DNA of 64,000 nt from contig CM061138.1 of NCBI GenBank assembly GCA_030789695.1, positions 21,586,214 to 21,650,213 of the forward strand. The letters run 5' to 3'. Under the pieces are notes generated by a model. It ran no database searches, was not told where the DNA came from, and saw only the letters and a list, made by a program, of their open reading frames with translations. Both the position numbers and the translations under genes were made by a program. The DNA comes from Scilla litardierei. Taxonomy: Eukaryota; Streptophyta; Magnoliopsida; Asparagales; Asparagaceae. This document shows positions 1 to 10,428 of the stretch, one piece after another (the stretch's first letter is position 1; every line of letters begins with the position of its first letter).

Positions 1-849
1 AATCTAAGGTATGCCTTTTTGGGTAATAAATTGACTTTTCCGGTGATAGTCAATTCCCACCTCACACAAGATCAACTTGAAAAACTCCTAGACGTCCTTA
101 GGAGCCACAAAGATGTCTTGGGATACACTATCTCCGATCTTAAAGGGATAAGCCCTAGGCTTTGCACGCATCGGATCCATTTGGAGGATACCGAAGCCAC
201 CTCCATAGAGCCTCAAAGGCGGTTGAACCCAAACATGAAGGAGGTGGTTAAAAAGGAAATCCTAAAATTGCTTGAAGCCGGTATAATTTATCCTATCTCT
301 GACAGTAGATGGGTTAGCCCCGTCCACGTCGTCCCCAAGAAAGGAGGGATGACTGTCATAAAAAATGACAAAGGTGAGCCAATATCCACGCGCACTGTCA
401 CGGGATGGCGAATGTGCATTGACTATAGGAGACTCAATAAAGCCACCTGAAAGGACCATTACCCATTGCCATTCATCGATCAAATGCTTGAACGCCTCGC
501 GAACCATAAATACTTTTGCTATCTAGACGGGTATTCGGGTTTCTTCCAAATCCCTTTGCACGAAGATGACCAAGAAAAGACAACTTTCACTTGTCCCTAT
601 GGCACCTACGCATACCGTAGGATGCCGTTCGGCCTTTGTAATGCTCCCGCCACATTTCAAAGATGTATGACATCCATATTTTCCGATTATATTGAAAATA
701 TTATGGAAGTTTTTATGGATGATTTCTCGGTTTATGGAAGTGAGTTTGACTCTTGCTTGGAAAATCTCACTAAAGTCCTAAAAGGTGCCAACAAAACAAT
801 CTCACTCTCAATTGGGAGAAGTGCCACTTCATGGTCACGGAAGGTATAG
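1..849 (+). pseudogene. Athila-like pol, reverse transcriptase segment (nonsense codon and frameshift)
   Basis: The frame is open from base 1 and enters mid-polyprotein at the protease/RT linker (reads NLRYAFLG). It continues through the RT fingers, including WVSPVHVVPKKGG and MCIDYRRLN. A TGA at 448-450 interrupts it where the family normally has an arginine codon, so a single C-to-T change would explain it. The frame resumes to 849 with the palm motifs: YRRMPFGLCNAPATFQRCM and the catalytic FMDD box near 709-726. A second lesion, a one-base shift near 783-790, moves the remaining RT into the frame of the next ORF, so the last residues before 849 are out of frame. RT would copy element RNA into cDNA in the virus-like particle; this copy cannot make a full polyprotein. 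Confidence 0.9.
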
Positions 850-3290
850 TTCTCGGACATCTTGTTTCCTCAAGAGGAATCGAGGTAGATAAAGCTAAGA
901 TTGAGGTAATCGAAAAACTTCATCCTCCTATTAATGTCAAGGGCATTAGAGGCTTCCTTGGTCACGCGGGGTTTTACCGCCGCTTCATTAAGGATTTCGC
1001 CTCGATTGCCCGACCACTTACTTCCTTACTCGCTAAAGATGTTCCTTTTGACTTTTCAGGAGAATGCTTGCAAGCTTTCAACACCTTGAAGGAAGCGCTA
1101 GTCTCAGCGCCCATCATTCAACCGCCGGATTGGAGCCTCCCTTTTGAGCTAATGTGCGATGCTAGCGACCAAGCCATTGGAGCGGTATTGGGACAAAGGA
1201 AAGATAGGAAGCTTCATGCGATATACTACGCAAGCAAGACATTGGATGACGCGCAGAAAAACTACACAACTACCGAAAAGGAGCTTCTAGCGGTCGTCTA
1301 TTCCATAGAGAAGTTTCGCTCCTACCTCCTCGGTTCCAAGGTGATTGTCCACACCGACCATGCGGCATTGAAGTATCTTTTAAACAAGAAGGAGGCCAAA
1401 CCCCGGTTGATTAGGTGGATACTCTTGTTGCAAGAATTCTACCTAGAGATCAGAGATAAGAAGGGTACAGACAATGTCGTGGCGGATCATTTATCTAGGC
1501 TCATTCGCGACAAGGAGGATGAGAGCTTACCTATTGACGACACATTTGTTGATGAGAGGCTATATGCGGTAAGGACCGAGGAAGTACCTTGGTACGCGGA
1601 CTTCGTCAACTACTTGGCGTGCGGAATCAAACCGCATGGGATGTCCACGCAACAAAAGAGGAGATTTATGCATGAGGTCCGTAGCTATTTTTGGGAAGAT
1701 CCTTACCTTTTCAAGATATGCAAAGATAGTGTCATTCGTAGGTGTGTTTCTAAAGAGGAGGCAACGTCTATCATTTTGCATTGCCACGGTCTACCATGCG
1801 GGGGACATCATGCCGCCTCTAAAACAACCGCTAAGATCTTGCAGAGCGGATTCTTCTGGCCCACAATGTTTAAAGACACTCACGCTTTTGTGAAGGGTTG
1901 CGATAGATGTCAACGGACCGGGAATATCTCCAAGCGCAATGAGATGCCGATGAGACCCATCCAGGAGATTGAGCTTTTTGATTGTTGGGGAGTAGACTTC
2001 ATGGGGCCTTTTCCGTCGAGCAATGGCAACAAGTACATCCTATTGGCCGTTGACTATGTCTCCAAATGGGTGGAAGCTATTGCCACCCCTACTAATGATG
2101 CGAGGGTCGTCTCCAAATTCTTCAAGCAAAATATCTTTCCGCGCTTTGGAGTGCCGCGTACCTTGATAAGTGACGGGGGAAGCCACTTCATAGAGAACAA
2201 GTTTGAAGCCATGCTAAAAAAGTACGGGGTAAATCATAGAGTTGGAATGGCTTATCACCCCCAGACAAGCGGCCAAGTAGAAGTCTCAAATAGAGAAATC
2301 AAGCAAATTCTCGAGAAAACAGTAGATCGGTCTAGAAAGGATTGGTCAATGAAGCTAAACGATGCTCTATGGGCCTATCGCACGGCCTTTCGCACCCCCA
2401 TCGGTACCACACCGTTCCGCCTAGTTTATGGGAAGGCTTGCCACTTGCCGGTAGAGTTGGAACACCGCGCATATTGGGCCATCAAGACCTTTAACTACGA
2501 TTATAAGAGTGCGGCGGTGAGGCGACTCTTGGACATCAACGAACTTGATGAAATAAGGAGAGACGCTTATGAGAGCTCGAGAATTTACAAGGAAAGGACC
2601 AAGATTTTCCACGATGCCCGCATAACTGTCACGGACTTCAAGGTGGGAGACAAGGTCTTGCTCTACAATTCCCGACTCCGACTATTTCCCGGTAAGTTGA
2701 GGTCACGATGGTCGGGACCTTTCACCATTAAGCACATACAACCGGGAGGAGCTTTCGAGTTGGAAAGCAAGGATGGTACCACATTCAAAGTAAATGGTCA
2801 AAGGCTCAAGCACTATTCCGAGGGGATCCCGACGGGTGAAACCAATAGAGTATATTTGCTTAAAGAGCGGCCGGATGATCTCTCGGACCTCCTTGATGAG
2901 GTGATAGAGGAGGCGATTCCTCACTCAATTGGTGCCCTTTTTGATGAAGAGTTTGATGAAGGCCCGGATTTAGGCCATGAAGACAATAATGATGATTCCC
3001 CCGACTTCTCCGTTGATGAAGATGAAGGCGACGCTGATGTCGCGAGGATTCGAGAGCTCTGCAAGCTCTCGAAATTAAAGTCTCCAAAGAAAGCTCCGCC
3101 GGCACGGAAATCGGCATCGCCGGTTAAGCCGTTGACCGGGGCAAATGCTAGCTTGGGGGAGCCTCCCCCCAACACCATTCGGGACAAGAGACCTCCGAGG
3201 GAGACCGCTACGCCGCCACGTCCAAATCCAAGCGCGCTCCCCGGGAAGTTTGACGGGTGCATCTCATATGCACCCAACATCCCGCATTGA
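831..3290 (+). CDS. Athila-like pol, RT C-terminus, RNase H and integrase (partial polyprotein)
   Basis: The 819-codon ORF begins inside RT, so its first Met is not a real start. RNase H follows: CDASD near residue 110, the EKELLAVV helix, and a third acidic residue in [12 protein letters not shown] near 175. Integrase begins with an HHCC-type zinc site ([11 protein letters not shown] ... CDRCQR, about 316-360). The DDE core comes next: D in WGVDFMGPF near 387, D in LISDGGSHF near 447, E in GQVEVSNRE near 483. The C-terminal part has the [22 protein letters not shown] type fold of plant gypsy elements, then an acidic and Lys/Pro-rich tail. Domain residues look intact. The ORF is not expressible as a normal polyprotein because of the upstream stop and frameshift. 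Confidence 0.88.
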   Translation: MVTEGIVLGHLVSSRGIEVDKAKIEVIEKLHPPINVKGIRGFLGHAGFYRRFIKDFASIARPLTSLLAKDVPFDFSGECLQAFNTLKEALVSAPIIQPPDWSLPFELMCDASDQAIGAVLGQRKDRKLHAIYYASKTLDDAQKNYTTTEKELLAVVYSIEKFRSYLLGSKVIVHTDHAALKYLLNKKEAKPRLIRWILLLQEFYLEIRDKKGTDNVVADHLSRLIRDKEDESLPIDDTFVDERLYAVRTEEVPWYADFVNYLACGIKPHGMSTQQKRRFMHEVRSYFWEDPYLFKICKDSVIRRCVSKEEATSIILHCHGLPCGGHHAASKTTAKILQSGFFWPTMFKDTHAFVKGCDRCQRTGNISKRNEMPMRPIQEIELFDCWGVDFMGPFPSSNGNKYILLAVDYVSKWVEAIATPTNDARVVSKFFKQNIFPRFGVPRTLISDGGSHFIENKFEAMLKKYGVNHRVGMAYHPQTSGQVEVSNREIKQILEKTVDRSRKDWSMKLNDALWAYRTAFRTPIGTTPFRLVYGKACHLPVELEHRAYWAIKTFNYDYKSAAVRRLLDINELDEIRRDAYESSRIYKERTKIFHDARITVTDFKVGDKVLLYNSRLRLFPGKLRSRWSGPFTIKHIQPGGAFELESKDGTTFKVNGQRLKHYSEGIPTGETNRVYLLKERPDDLSDLLDEVIEEAIPHSIGALFDEEFDEGPDLGHEDNNDDSPDFSVDEDEGDADVARIRELCKLSKLKSPKKAPPARKSASPVKPLTGANASLGEPPPNTIRDKRPPRETATPPRPNPSALPGKFDGCISYAPNIPH

Positions 3291-3335
3291 TTGAAAATTA
3301 TAGGGGGTCGAGCTCACGACCTTAAACGAGCGCTT

Positions 3336-3353
3336 GTCGGGAGGCAACCCGAC
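3336..3353 (+). promoter_or_regulatory. Conserved hairpin after pol stop
   Basis: GTCGGG and CCCGAC pair across the loop AGGCAA. From memory, a 'GGGAGGCAACCC' hairpin of this kind recurs just downstream of pol in Athila and related plant elements. Its function is unknown. Confidence 0.6.
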
Positions 3354-3616
3354 GGTTTTTGCTTTATTTTTTACTTTTTCTTTATTTTTGTTTTAGAAAT
3401 TTTTAGTGTTTTGAGTCACCCGACCAAAAATTTTGTGATAACGGGTCCTATTTTTCTTGACAGGAGAGAAGATAGGTAGATCATCATGAGGAGGATGAAC
3501 GAGACGATGAGGAGCGCCCCAAGAAGGCGTTCGACGCTTAGGAGGAGCATGAAATCGACTGGAGGAAGAAAGACGGAGTTTAGAGCCTAAACGAAGACAA
3601 ACGGCAGAATACAAGG

Positions 3617-3945
3617 CTCACTCGGCCGAGTATACTAGTCACTCGGCCGAGTACAGAAGTTCGTCCGGCCGAGCCGCTCACGAACGAGGGAAGTCTGCTG
3701 TACCCAACTCTCTGTCTATTCTTCTCATTTCATTATAACTGCTACTCGGCCGAGTATATATATTCACTCGGCCGAGTGAAACGGATACCCTCCTAGGGCG
3801 AGTCATGCCGAGTAGCTTGAGTCACTCGGCCGAATGGACTTACTCCACTCGGCCGAGCATGGCAAAGCCACTCGGCCGAAGCGATATCGGGGAGAAATTT
3901 TTATTTGCCTCGCTCGGCCGAGTGAGTAAAGTCACTCGGCCGAGT
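3617..3945. repeat. Interspersed CTCGGCCGAG palindromes, pol-env spacer cluster
   Basis: About ten copies of a perfect or near-perfect palindrome with core CTCGGCCGAG, usually inside (C)ACTCGGCCGAGT(G), are separated by 10-80 bp of unrelated sequence. Perfect copies start near 3620, 3641, 3744 and 3766; degenerate ones lie near 3665, 3823, 3847, 3870, 3912 and 3933. The same motif forms a second cluster in the 3' LTR. Confidence 0.85.
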
Positions 3946-4497
3946 CGTAACTTTTTAATATAAAGCCAAGGGGGGCGCAGTTTTCGAAAACGAAAAAACC
4001 CCTTCGCCCGCGCCCCCTCAGCTTTCCCTCGCCCGATCTCGCCTCGCCCAACAGCCACTCGCCCGCGCGCGCCGCCGCTCGGCCTGCCATCGCCGGCCGA
4101 CCATCGCCGGACCCCGCCCGAGTCGCCGCCGGCAGCCCCGCCTCCGATCACCTCCGGTTCGCTTATTTTCACCGTTTTCTCCTCTCCTCGTGTATTTTTT
4201 GAGGATCCATGTGCTAAACGCCCCCCTAACCCAAATCAATTCCCATATCTATCTGTTATACCCCTATTGCTCCATACATTTTGATTATTACTCGCTGATA
4301 TCGCTTTTCCATGCGCAGGTTGCTTTTTGGAGCTTAGGGGAACTCAGGGGAGCTTCTACGGGCTGTTTTGGACTTCGTGGAGGCGCGGACTTCGCACGCT
4401 TCCACTGCTTAGCACTCGCGGCGTGTTTGGGTAAACTCTTTCCACTCTTTGTGCACACGCCGCACTTTTCACTTTTCGGCGCGCGCTCGGGGCAGAT

Positions 4498-6696
4498 ATG
4501 CCGCCCCGGACACGGCCGCGGTCGAAGAGAGCTTCCGCCAAGCGGAAGCGGTCGGATGATGCCGGCCCCTCCCACGAGTTGGAGGACTCTCCTCCACCGT
4601 CCCCCACACACACCGCACACCCAGCACAGCCTGCAGGCCCCGCACACCCCGCACAGCCTGCAGTGCACCCACAGCCCGCACAGCCTCTCCCTGCCGATCC
4701 ACAGCCACCACCACCGGCTCCACTGGTCGGGCCGCTCGGGATTACGTTCCGAGACGACGCACACCGCGCCGTCTTCGAGCGTATCTCCCAGCGCTCGATC
4801 GTACCCTCCAGGTTTGCACACCTCGCTGACCTTGGACGCCTGGGGGTACTTGAGGGGATACTCACGTTGTACGACAACGTGGGTTGGCGCGACTTCCTTC
4901 AAGTGTCGGCGGATACTTTTACCCGTCCGACACTTGAGGTTTTGAGTTCGATCGCCCGGACCGATGAGGGATGCTCATTCCGGTTCATGGATCGAGAGTG
5001 CCAGGTCACTCTCGATATGATGAGAGCATTTTTCTCATGGCCCGCCGTCCCCGGAGCCGATCGCGGTTACGGCCCTACCCACATCCCCCCACCTTCTTTC
5101 GACGCCGGCGCCTTCTGGGCCCGGATCACAGGCCACCACGCTGCCTTTGACCCTAGTAGGGCCAAGGCCTCGGCCATAGTCCACCCCTGCCTACGCATTG
5201 CCCAGCGCCTCATGGCGACTACCTTTTTGGCCAGATATGAGCCGGGCACGATGTCTACGCCAGAGCTTTACATGCTCTACGCGATGACACGTCCCAGAGC
5301 TCTGTCTAGGGATGGACTCGAGCTTGTCCCCGCCGTCGTGATCGACATTGCGGCTTGGTTTCTAGACCGTATCATTGTGTCGGTGGGCGCTCGCTCACCG
5401 ATATGCTGCGGCGGTCTGATCACCTTGCTTACCATGATGACCGGTGAGGACCTACCCGACGACCTGCGACGCGTTCCGGGCCCCACTTCATTGTCGATAG
5501 ACGTTATGGCCCGGATGAAGATGCTGCGTCCGCATGGTGAGCGTCACTGGGTCTGGTTGCACGGCCCCTATGGGGCCGATTACATGATTCTCCCGAGCCC
5601 TGCTCGGACTCTGATTGCACCAGCCCACGTTGATTGGATTCCGGCGATGGATGTCCTCATCCCCGCCGCCTACGTGCTCGAGGCCGAGGAGGCCGAGCAG
5701 GCCCACGCTGCCCACGCTGCCCAGGCTGCTCCCGCAGACCCTGCTGCATGCCCTGCCGAGCCTGCTGCCGACCCTGTCGCCCCTGTGGCCCCTCAGCCCA
5801 CACCTGACATTTCCACTGCTCTTGACACTTCTGTCCCCACCTCTGCCTGTGTCGAGAGTACTCTTGCTGAGCCCACTTCCACCACTGTCACCACTTCCGA
5901 GGCTGTCCCCACCACTCCCGCTGCCACCTCCGGCCCTCTGTCCGTGGAGCCTCTTTGCTCCGCCCTCCCCCAGCGCCCGCAGACCTTTGTTGAGAGTGGA
6001 GAGCCCTCGTTCGCCGCGGTCGTGGAGACCATGGTTAGCATGATCTCCGCTGGGGTTACACCTTTTGGACCGCACACTTCTGCCCCAGCGGGAGATTCCT
6101 CTGTCTCCACTGCCGCCGTTTTCTCCGAGAGTGTCGTGGCGTCTGTCCACACTTCTGTGCCACAGACCTCTTTGGCCACCTCGTTGCCTCTTTTGCACGC
6201 CTCCTTTGCTGCCGCTGCCTCCACTTCTCGCCAGCCGGTGTCCCGGCCTCACACCGAGGCCAGGCCCACTTTTCCAGGCGCGGCACCTTTTGTCCCATTC
6301 CCTGCTGAGCCCGTTACATACTCCACACGCGTACGCCAGCCTCGCCCTGCGCAGCCTAGACCGGTGCGTCCCTCTGCACCACCCCCGCCCGACACTACAC
6401 TGCAGAGCATACGTGCTCTTGAGTTGGCGGTGAGTGGTCTTAGAGGAGACCTTAGGACCCTGTCCTCCACCGTCTCTGCGATGGCTGGACGCTTCGACCT
6501 GATACCCCAGATCCACTACTGCCTTACACAGGTGCTGGAGCGTCTCCCTCGCGTACCCCAGCCCACCCAGCAGGTTCCCACACACACTTCCACACACACT
6601 AGACCTGCTTCCGCTTCCACCCCAGCTCAGCAGCCCACACCACCACCACCTCCTCCTCCGCCTCAGGACGGAGACGGCGCGGCACCGCCTTCTTAG
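4498..6696 (+). CDS. Athila-type ORF in env position, function unknown
   Basis: An intact 732-codon ORF follows pol by 1.2 kb. Residues 1-20 are Arg/Lys-rich (PPRTRPRSKRASAKRKR), resembling a nuclear-localisation signal. Residues 30-75 are Ala/Pro/His-rich. A globular part (about 80-310) contains FRDDAHRAVFERI, PTLEVLSSI and FMDRECQVTLDMMRAFF, the pattern I associate with the Athila 'ORF1/plant transposon protein' family. Two weakly hydrophobic stretches (about 275-320) are not convincing membrane segments, and I see no signal peptide. The second half is low-complexity Ala/Pro/Ser/Thr, then a short helical region near 640-680 and a polyproline tail. It occupies the env position, but nothing supports a fusion protein, so a structural or nuclear role is equally possible. 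The ATG follows a stop-rich leader. The frame is intact although pol is dead. Confidence 0.7.
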   Translation: MPPRTRPRSKRASAKRKRSDDAGPSHELEDSPPPSPTHTAHPAQPAGPAHPAQPAVHPQPAQPLPADPQPPPPAPLVGPLGITFRDDAHRAVFERISQRSIVPSRFAHLADLGRLGVLEGILTLYDNVGWRDFLQVSADTFTRPTLEVLSSIARTDEGCSFRFMDRECQVTLDMMRAFFSWPAVPGADRGYGPTHIPPPSFDAGAFWARITGHHAAFDPSRAKASAIVHPCLRIAQRLMATTFLARYEPGTMSTPELYMLYAMTRPRALSRDGLELVPAVVIDIAAWFLDRIIVSVGARSPICCGGLITLLTMMTGEDLPDDLRRVPGPTSLSIDVMARMKMLRPHGERHWVWLHGPYGADYMILPSPARTLIAPAHVDWIPAMDVLIPAAYVLEAEEAEQAHAAHAAQAAPADPAACPAEPAADPVAPVAPQPTPDISTALDTSVPTSACVESTLAEPTSTTVTTSEAVPTTPAATSGPLSVEPLCSALPQRPQTFVESGEPSFAAVVETMVSMISAGVTPFGPHTSAPAGDSSVSTAAVFSESVVASVHTSVPQTSLATSLPLLHASFAAAASTSRQPVSRPHTEARPTFPGAAPFVPFPAEPVTYSTRVRQPRPAQPRPVRPSAPPPPDTTLQSIRALELAVSGLRGDLRTLSSTVSAMAGRFDLIPQIHYCLTQVLERLPRVPQPTQQVPTHTSTHTRPASASTPAQQPTPPPPPPPPQDGDGAAPPS

Positions 6697-8595
6697 GCAC
6701 TCTTGATGCCTTTATCCATTCCTGTCGTTGTGCTGCCCGTCTCTGCTGGGTCCTGATGCACTTTTGTCCACCCCCCCCCCTCCCCTCACTTTTTTGTGAT
6801 TCTCATTTGCCGTCTCTTTATATATCTTTTTTGGGAGAGAGGGAGAGCTTTTGGTGACCCATTTATACTCGTATCACTCATATCTGTGCATGCATCATAT
6901 CCGCATCATATTTTCGTTTCTTTATTTTTCGTTTTATTATCTTTTTTCTTTCCATCATGCATGCATCCTCACTTGCCCCTCTCATTACCTGTCTCTCTGT
7001 GTGCCACACTTTGCACATTGAGGACACTGTGCACTTTAGCTTGGGGGAGTGAGTTCTCACGTTCTTTTTCGATTTGCCACCTTTATTTTTAGTTTTTTTT
7101 CATACCGTTTTTCACTTTTGCACTTATTTTTCATTATTTTTCATTTATCTTGCCATGCATCACGTTTTTCTTATTTTCCTGTGTGCCGCATTGCATAGTT
7201 CTATTTTTCCTTTTATCTTTACTTCGTTTCTTTTTCATCTCATGCTAGAGATGAATTTTCTGTGATGATGTCTACGTTGAGTTAGCTTATTCTATATGCA
7301 TGCTATATTTGTCGTGTCTTAGATTTCATTTCTGATATCATATGCTATGACTTGCTTTACATTTAGAAATAGTAACCCACACTTTCTCCTCATGAAAATG
7401 GATGAAATTTTATTATTAGCTGAGCCTGAATATTCATATGTATGCTATCACAGAAAACACACCAAGATTCACGCATTGAATGCCTATATCTGGAGTACTG
7501 ACTTCTTTTCCTTTATCACTTCTATATGCATGAATTGTACACTTCACTTCCGGACGATTGAATGATGATTAGCTAAGATATATCTGGATTACTTAGCTTT
7601 TTTGTGATCGAAACTGAGTAGATTAGATTACCCTGCTGAAGTTGTCGTGCATGTCTTATAGAGTGAGCCGAGAGTTATATTTATTTCTTTCTCCACAAAT
7701 CTTGAACATCACTTCTCTACTTTTAAAATCATTGGTGAATCTCCCCTTAGTGATTCTATTTTATGGCATTTCCCCCGCTATTAATTCCTAGCTCCAAATC
7801 TCTTATTTCAAAAATAAAAAAAAAAGAGAGAAGAGAAGAATAAAAGAGAGAAAAACATTCTTGTATATCATTACCTCTCTCTGCGTTGGGATCATTGTAT
7901 ATATGTTGCTTATCCCAAAGAAAAAAAAAGAAAAAAAAAGAAAAAAAAGAGAAAAGAGGAAAAATCCTCAATAAAAGATCCCATCTCGCTTACTTTCTTT
8001 CTTCTTTCCCTTCTTTGCCTTTGGAGCTATAAAAAAATGGGGATGTTAATATTTTTGTGCCACCACGCTTATAGATAAGCTTGGGGGAGGAGATCCATTG
8101 ATGTGTGAGAGAGCGACTACTTGACATTGCACGATAACCTAGGCTAAGTAATATTCTATACTCGGTGAGATTGTTTCTAGCTTTACGAAATCCAGAAATC
8201 TAAGCCTAGCATTCATTTCATGAAATCCATACTTTTCTATTCTCTCTATTCTATGATGTGATACTCTTATACTCCAGATAGAAAGCGTTCAATTGAAAAG
8301 TGTGTGATCTGAGATTTGTATACCGCTTTAGATGATTCAGGCGATGTTAATTTTAAAATCATTCCGTTTTTCATGATTATACCGTTGTTCGTGGGTTTTC
8401 TATTTTCTACTTGCACTATTCTACTATGATATCAAAATGAGATTCTTTGACATGTATTTCTCACTCGGTGCATGCTATAAGAGTAGGTGAAACCCACGTC
8501 CTGAGAAAATGATCTAGCATCCTATTGTCGTTTTCATATTCCGAATCCACCGGGTTCGCCTTTTACTTATCTTCCTCGAGGACGAGTAAGAGGCA
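6697..8595 (+). other. 3' untranslated region of the Athila-like element
   Basis: An AT-rich stretch of 1.9 kb with no supported gene. It contains a C run (6770-6783), the motif TTGAGGACACTGTGCAC followed by AGCTTGGGGGAG near 7018-7048 (seen in related elements downstream of the last ORF), two A/G-rich purine tracts (7808-7856, 7917-7968) and a second AAGCTTGGGGGAGG near 8077-8090. The repeated GCTTGGGGGA strings look like duplicated polypurine-tract-like elements. Confidence 0.6.
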
Positions 8596-8609
8596 AGCTT
8601 GGGGGATTT
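8596..8609 (+). promoter_or_regulatory. Polypurine tract (plus-strand primer) of the Athila-like element
   Basis: AGCTTGGGGGATTT directly precedes the LTR start TGATCACTCC. The preceding CCTCGAGGACGAGTAAG is the typical neighbour of this site in Athila/Tat elements. Confidence 0.75.
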
Positions 8610-8904
8610 TGATCACTCCTTATTTTTACACTTTTTTCCGCATGTTTGCATGCCATTTAGATCGCCCAAATCATGTTTTTCACGATATATCGACGATATT
8701 GCGATGCTTTTCACGCTTTGTTGTTTTTGTCGCATTTCAGGTGATTTGGCGCGATTTGGAGTGATCATGAGATGCGCTCACGATAGACGGCCACCGACGA
8801 CCTCCCCGAGGGGTATTTTGCTGTTGGAGATGAGCGGAAGAAGAATGGACGTCGCCGGAGCGACGAGGAGGCCAAAACGACCAGTTTGGGCATTTTTTGT
8901 GTCC

Positions 8905-9287
8905 CACTCGGCCGAGTGGAGGAGCCACTCGGCCGACCAGCGAGACACTGCTCGGCCGACCCGTTCAGACACGATTTCCATGTGTACTCGGCCGAGCGAC
9001 GGAGACCACATCGGCCGAGTGACGATACCACGTCCGCCCGAGTGGCGCCCAGACGAAGGCCCTCAAAAAGATCGAAGTTACTGTTTTTCGGCCATCTGAG
9101 CTTCAGAAGACCCACTCGGCCGAGTGGCAAATCCCGTCCGCCCGAGTGAAGTGAAGCCATCGGCCGAGTGACGACAACTCACTCGGCCGAGCCGCCCCCG
9201 AACTGAAGACCCCTGAAGCCCCCGACTTACTGGAAAATTGACAGGGTTTTCACTCGGCCGAGCGACTTTTGTCACTCGGCCGAGTGC
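8905..9287. repeat. CTCGGCCGAG palindromes, LTR cluster
   Basis: About a dozen perfect or decayed copies of (C)ACTCGGCCGAGT(G) (for example near 8905, 8926, 8984, 9113, 9180, 9251, 9273) lie in the U3 side of the LTR, upstream of the TATA-like box. Variants such as CCGCCCGAGTG are also present. This is the same motif as at 3617-3945 in the same element. Confidence 0.85.
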
Positions 9288-9369
9288 GATGCGCAGCCTG
9301 TAGCGAAATTTGCGGAAAACAGGCTGTGCAGGGGCATTTTGGTCAGGATTTTTAGACGATTTTTGGGGC

Positions 9370-9377
9370 TATTTAAG
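9370..9377 (+). promoter_or_regulatory. TATA-like box of the Athila-like LTR
   Basis: TATTTAAG sits in CTATTTAAGC about 760 bp into the LTR, just after the palindrome cluster. It is the best core-promoter candidate in the LTR; transcription would start about 30 bp downstream. Confidence 0.5.
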
Positions 9378-9768
9378 CTCTGTTTTTACCCTAGTTTAGA
9401 GAGCCACCTCTCAGATTTTTTACAGCTTTTTGAGTCTACTTTTTAGTTTTATTAATTGTGATTGGAGAAGAGAAAAACTTGGATTTTTGTTGGGTTGATT
9501 GAAGATCTACATTGGTTTGCACTTCTCTTCCCCAAAAAACTCTATTTTTATTGTTTATATCATTGTTGTGATGAATTCCATTGTCTATTTCATTGCTAAT
9601 TATTGTGCTATTGCTATGATTAGTGAGTAGTCTCCACGTCTTGGGGCGTGGGGATGAACCCTACAAGCCCAATTTCGTATTTGTGTCGAATCGGTAGAAA
9701 TTGAGCTAGGATTGTTATTAGGGATTAGATTGGGATCGAATTACTACGGATAGCTAGGTATTCACATC

Positions 9769-10068
9769 AATTGGGATTTGCAAGAGATTGGATCCCAATT
9801 CGATAGGAAGCCCTAGAAATCCGAATTGGGTTGGAGTCGGATTTTTGAAGTATCGGTTTGCAAGAGATTGGACCGATGCTAGGATCTCCGGTTGCAATTC
9901 CGTGCCGATACCCGTTTGCAAGAGATTGGACGGGTAGGAACTATCCTAATCTAGATTGTGGACCGAGTTTGCAAGAGATTGGGCTCGGTGCGCAATTGGA
10001 CGATGATGTTGATCCTAATGCTAGCTTCCCTAGGCTAGGGTTTGCAAGAGATTGGACCCAAACCTAGG
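9769..10068 (+). repeat. Five hairpins with one conserved loop and five different stems
   Basis: The 14-mer TTGCAAGAGATTGG occurs five times, at 9778, 9858, 9916, 9969 and 10042. Each copy is flanked by arms that pair with each other but differ between copies: AATTGGGAT/ATCCCAATT; AGTATCGGT/ACCGATGCT (one T-G); TACCCGT/ACGGGTA; ACCGAGT/GCTCGGT (one T-G); GGGT/ACCC extended by CCTAGG/CCTAGG across an internal loop. The loop is constant and the stems vary with pairing kept. The series lies in the presumed R/U5 (transcribed) half of the LTR. Confidence 0.85.
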
Positions 10069-10428
10069 ATAGCTATAGACCGGCAACAGCGCGAGAGCGT
10101 GAGCCTGGTTCCACATTTAGTTGCAACTAGTTCATCCAAATTCTCATCCTAGCGATTTCGATACCGGCGAACCACAATTGTGAAATACGGTGAGTAGTGG
10201 GGATTCCCCATTCCCTAGGCGTTCTCTATTTGATTTGATATTTCGCACTTTTGTCTGACGATTGTGACAGGATCGCCCAAGGCAATTATCCCTCTAAATA
10301 GCCAGGTTGATTAGGAGCAAGCACGGTCATTCGTCCTCCCTGTGTTCGATACCCGCTCGCCGCTATACCGTGCGCTTGCGGTAAAACTACAACCGTCGCC
10401 TCGGGACGTGTACGCCGGGGCGCGATCA

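Larger units (their letters stand above)
3291..4497 (+). other. Spacer between pol and the env-position ORF
   Basis: No coding region is supported. The spacer contains a conserved hairpin just after the pol stop, an array of CTCGGCCGAG palindromes (about 3617-3945), a GC- and CG-rich stretch around 4000-4160, and a pyrimidine-rich region up to a 'cgcag' at about 4314-4318 that could be a splice acceptor for a subgenomic env-type mRNA. Short ORFs here overlap on both strands and look incidental. Confidence 0.6.
1..10428 (+). mobile_element. Athila-like Ty3/gypsy LTR retrotransposon, 3' part (5' end outside window)
   Basis: Order seen: reverse transcriptase, RNase H, integrase, a spacer with a conserved hairpin, a separate ORF in the env position, a long AT-rich 3' UTR, a polypurine tract and an LTR that starts TGATC and ends GATCA. 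An extra ORF downstream of integrase, plus the 'GAGGACGAG...AAGCTTGGGGGA' boundary motif, is what plant Athila-group elements show. The 5' LTR, primer site, gag and protease lie left of the window. The right flank is minisatellite DNA that continues at 10429, so the element inserted into that repeat. Pol is broken, so the copy is not autonomous. A Tat/Ogre relative is the alternative, less likely because those carry their extra ORF upstream of gag. Confidence 0.85.
8610..10428 (+). repeat. 3' LTR of the Athila-like element
   Basis: A 1,819-bp sequence begins TGATCACTCC and ends GGCGCGATCA, giving 5-bp terminal inverted repeats TGATC/GATCA. It starts right after the polypurine tract. Its last part (CCTGTGTTCGATACCCGC, then CGCTTGCGGTAAAAC) matches the style of Athila/Tat LTR ends. 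It includes a palindrome cluster, a TATA-like box and a hairpin series. The flank GCAGCCTACC matches the minisatellite at about 38110, which marks the insertion site. The other LTR is outside the window, so target duplication and LTR age cannot be read. Confidence 0.88.

Noticed and set aside
5488..6597. Minus-strand 369-codon ORF opposite the env-position ORF
   Set aside because: Gly/Arg/Ser-rich shadow of the biased Pro/Ala/Thr coding strand.
8599..9160. ORFs across the LTR palindrome cluster
   Set aside because: Overlapping frames on both strands in GC-rich palindromic DNA, no start context or known domain.
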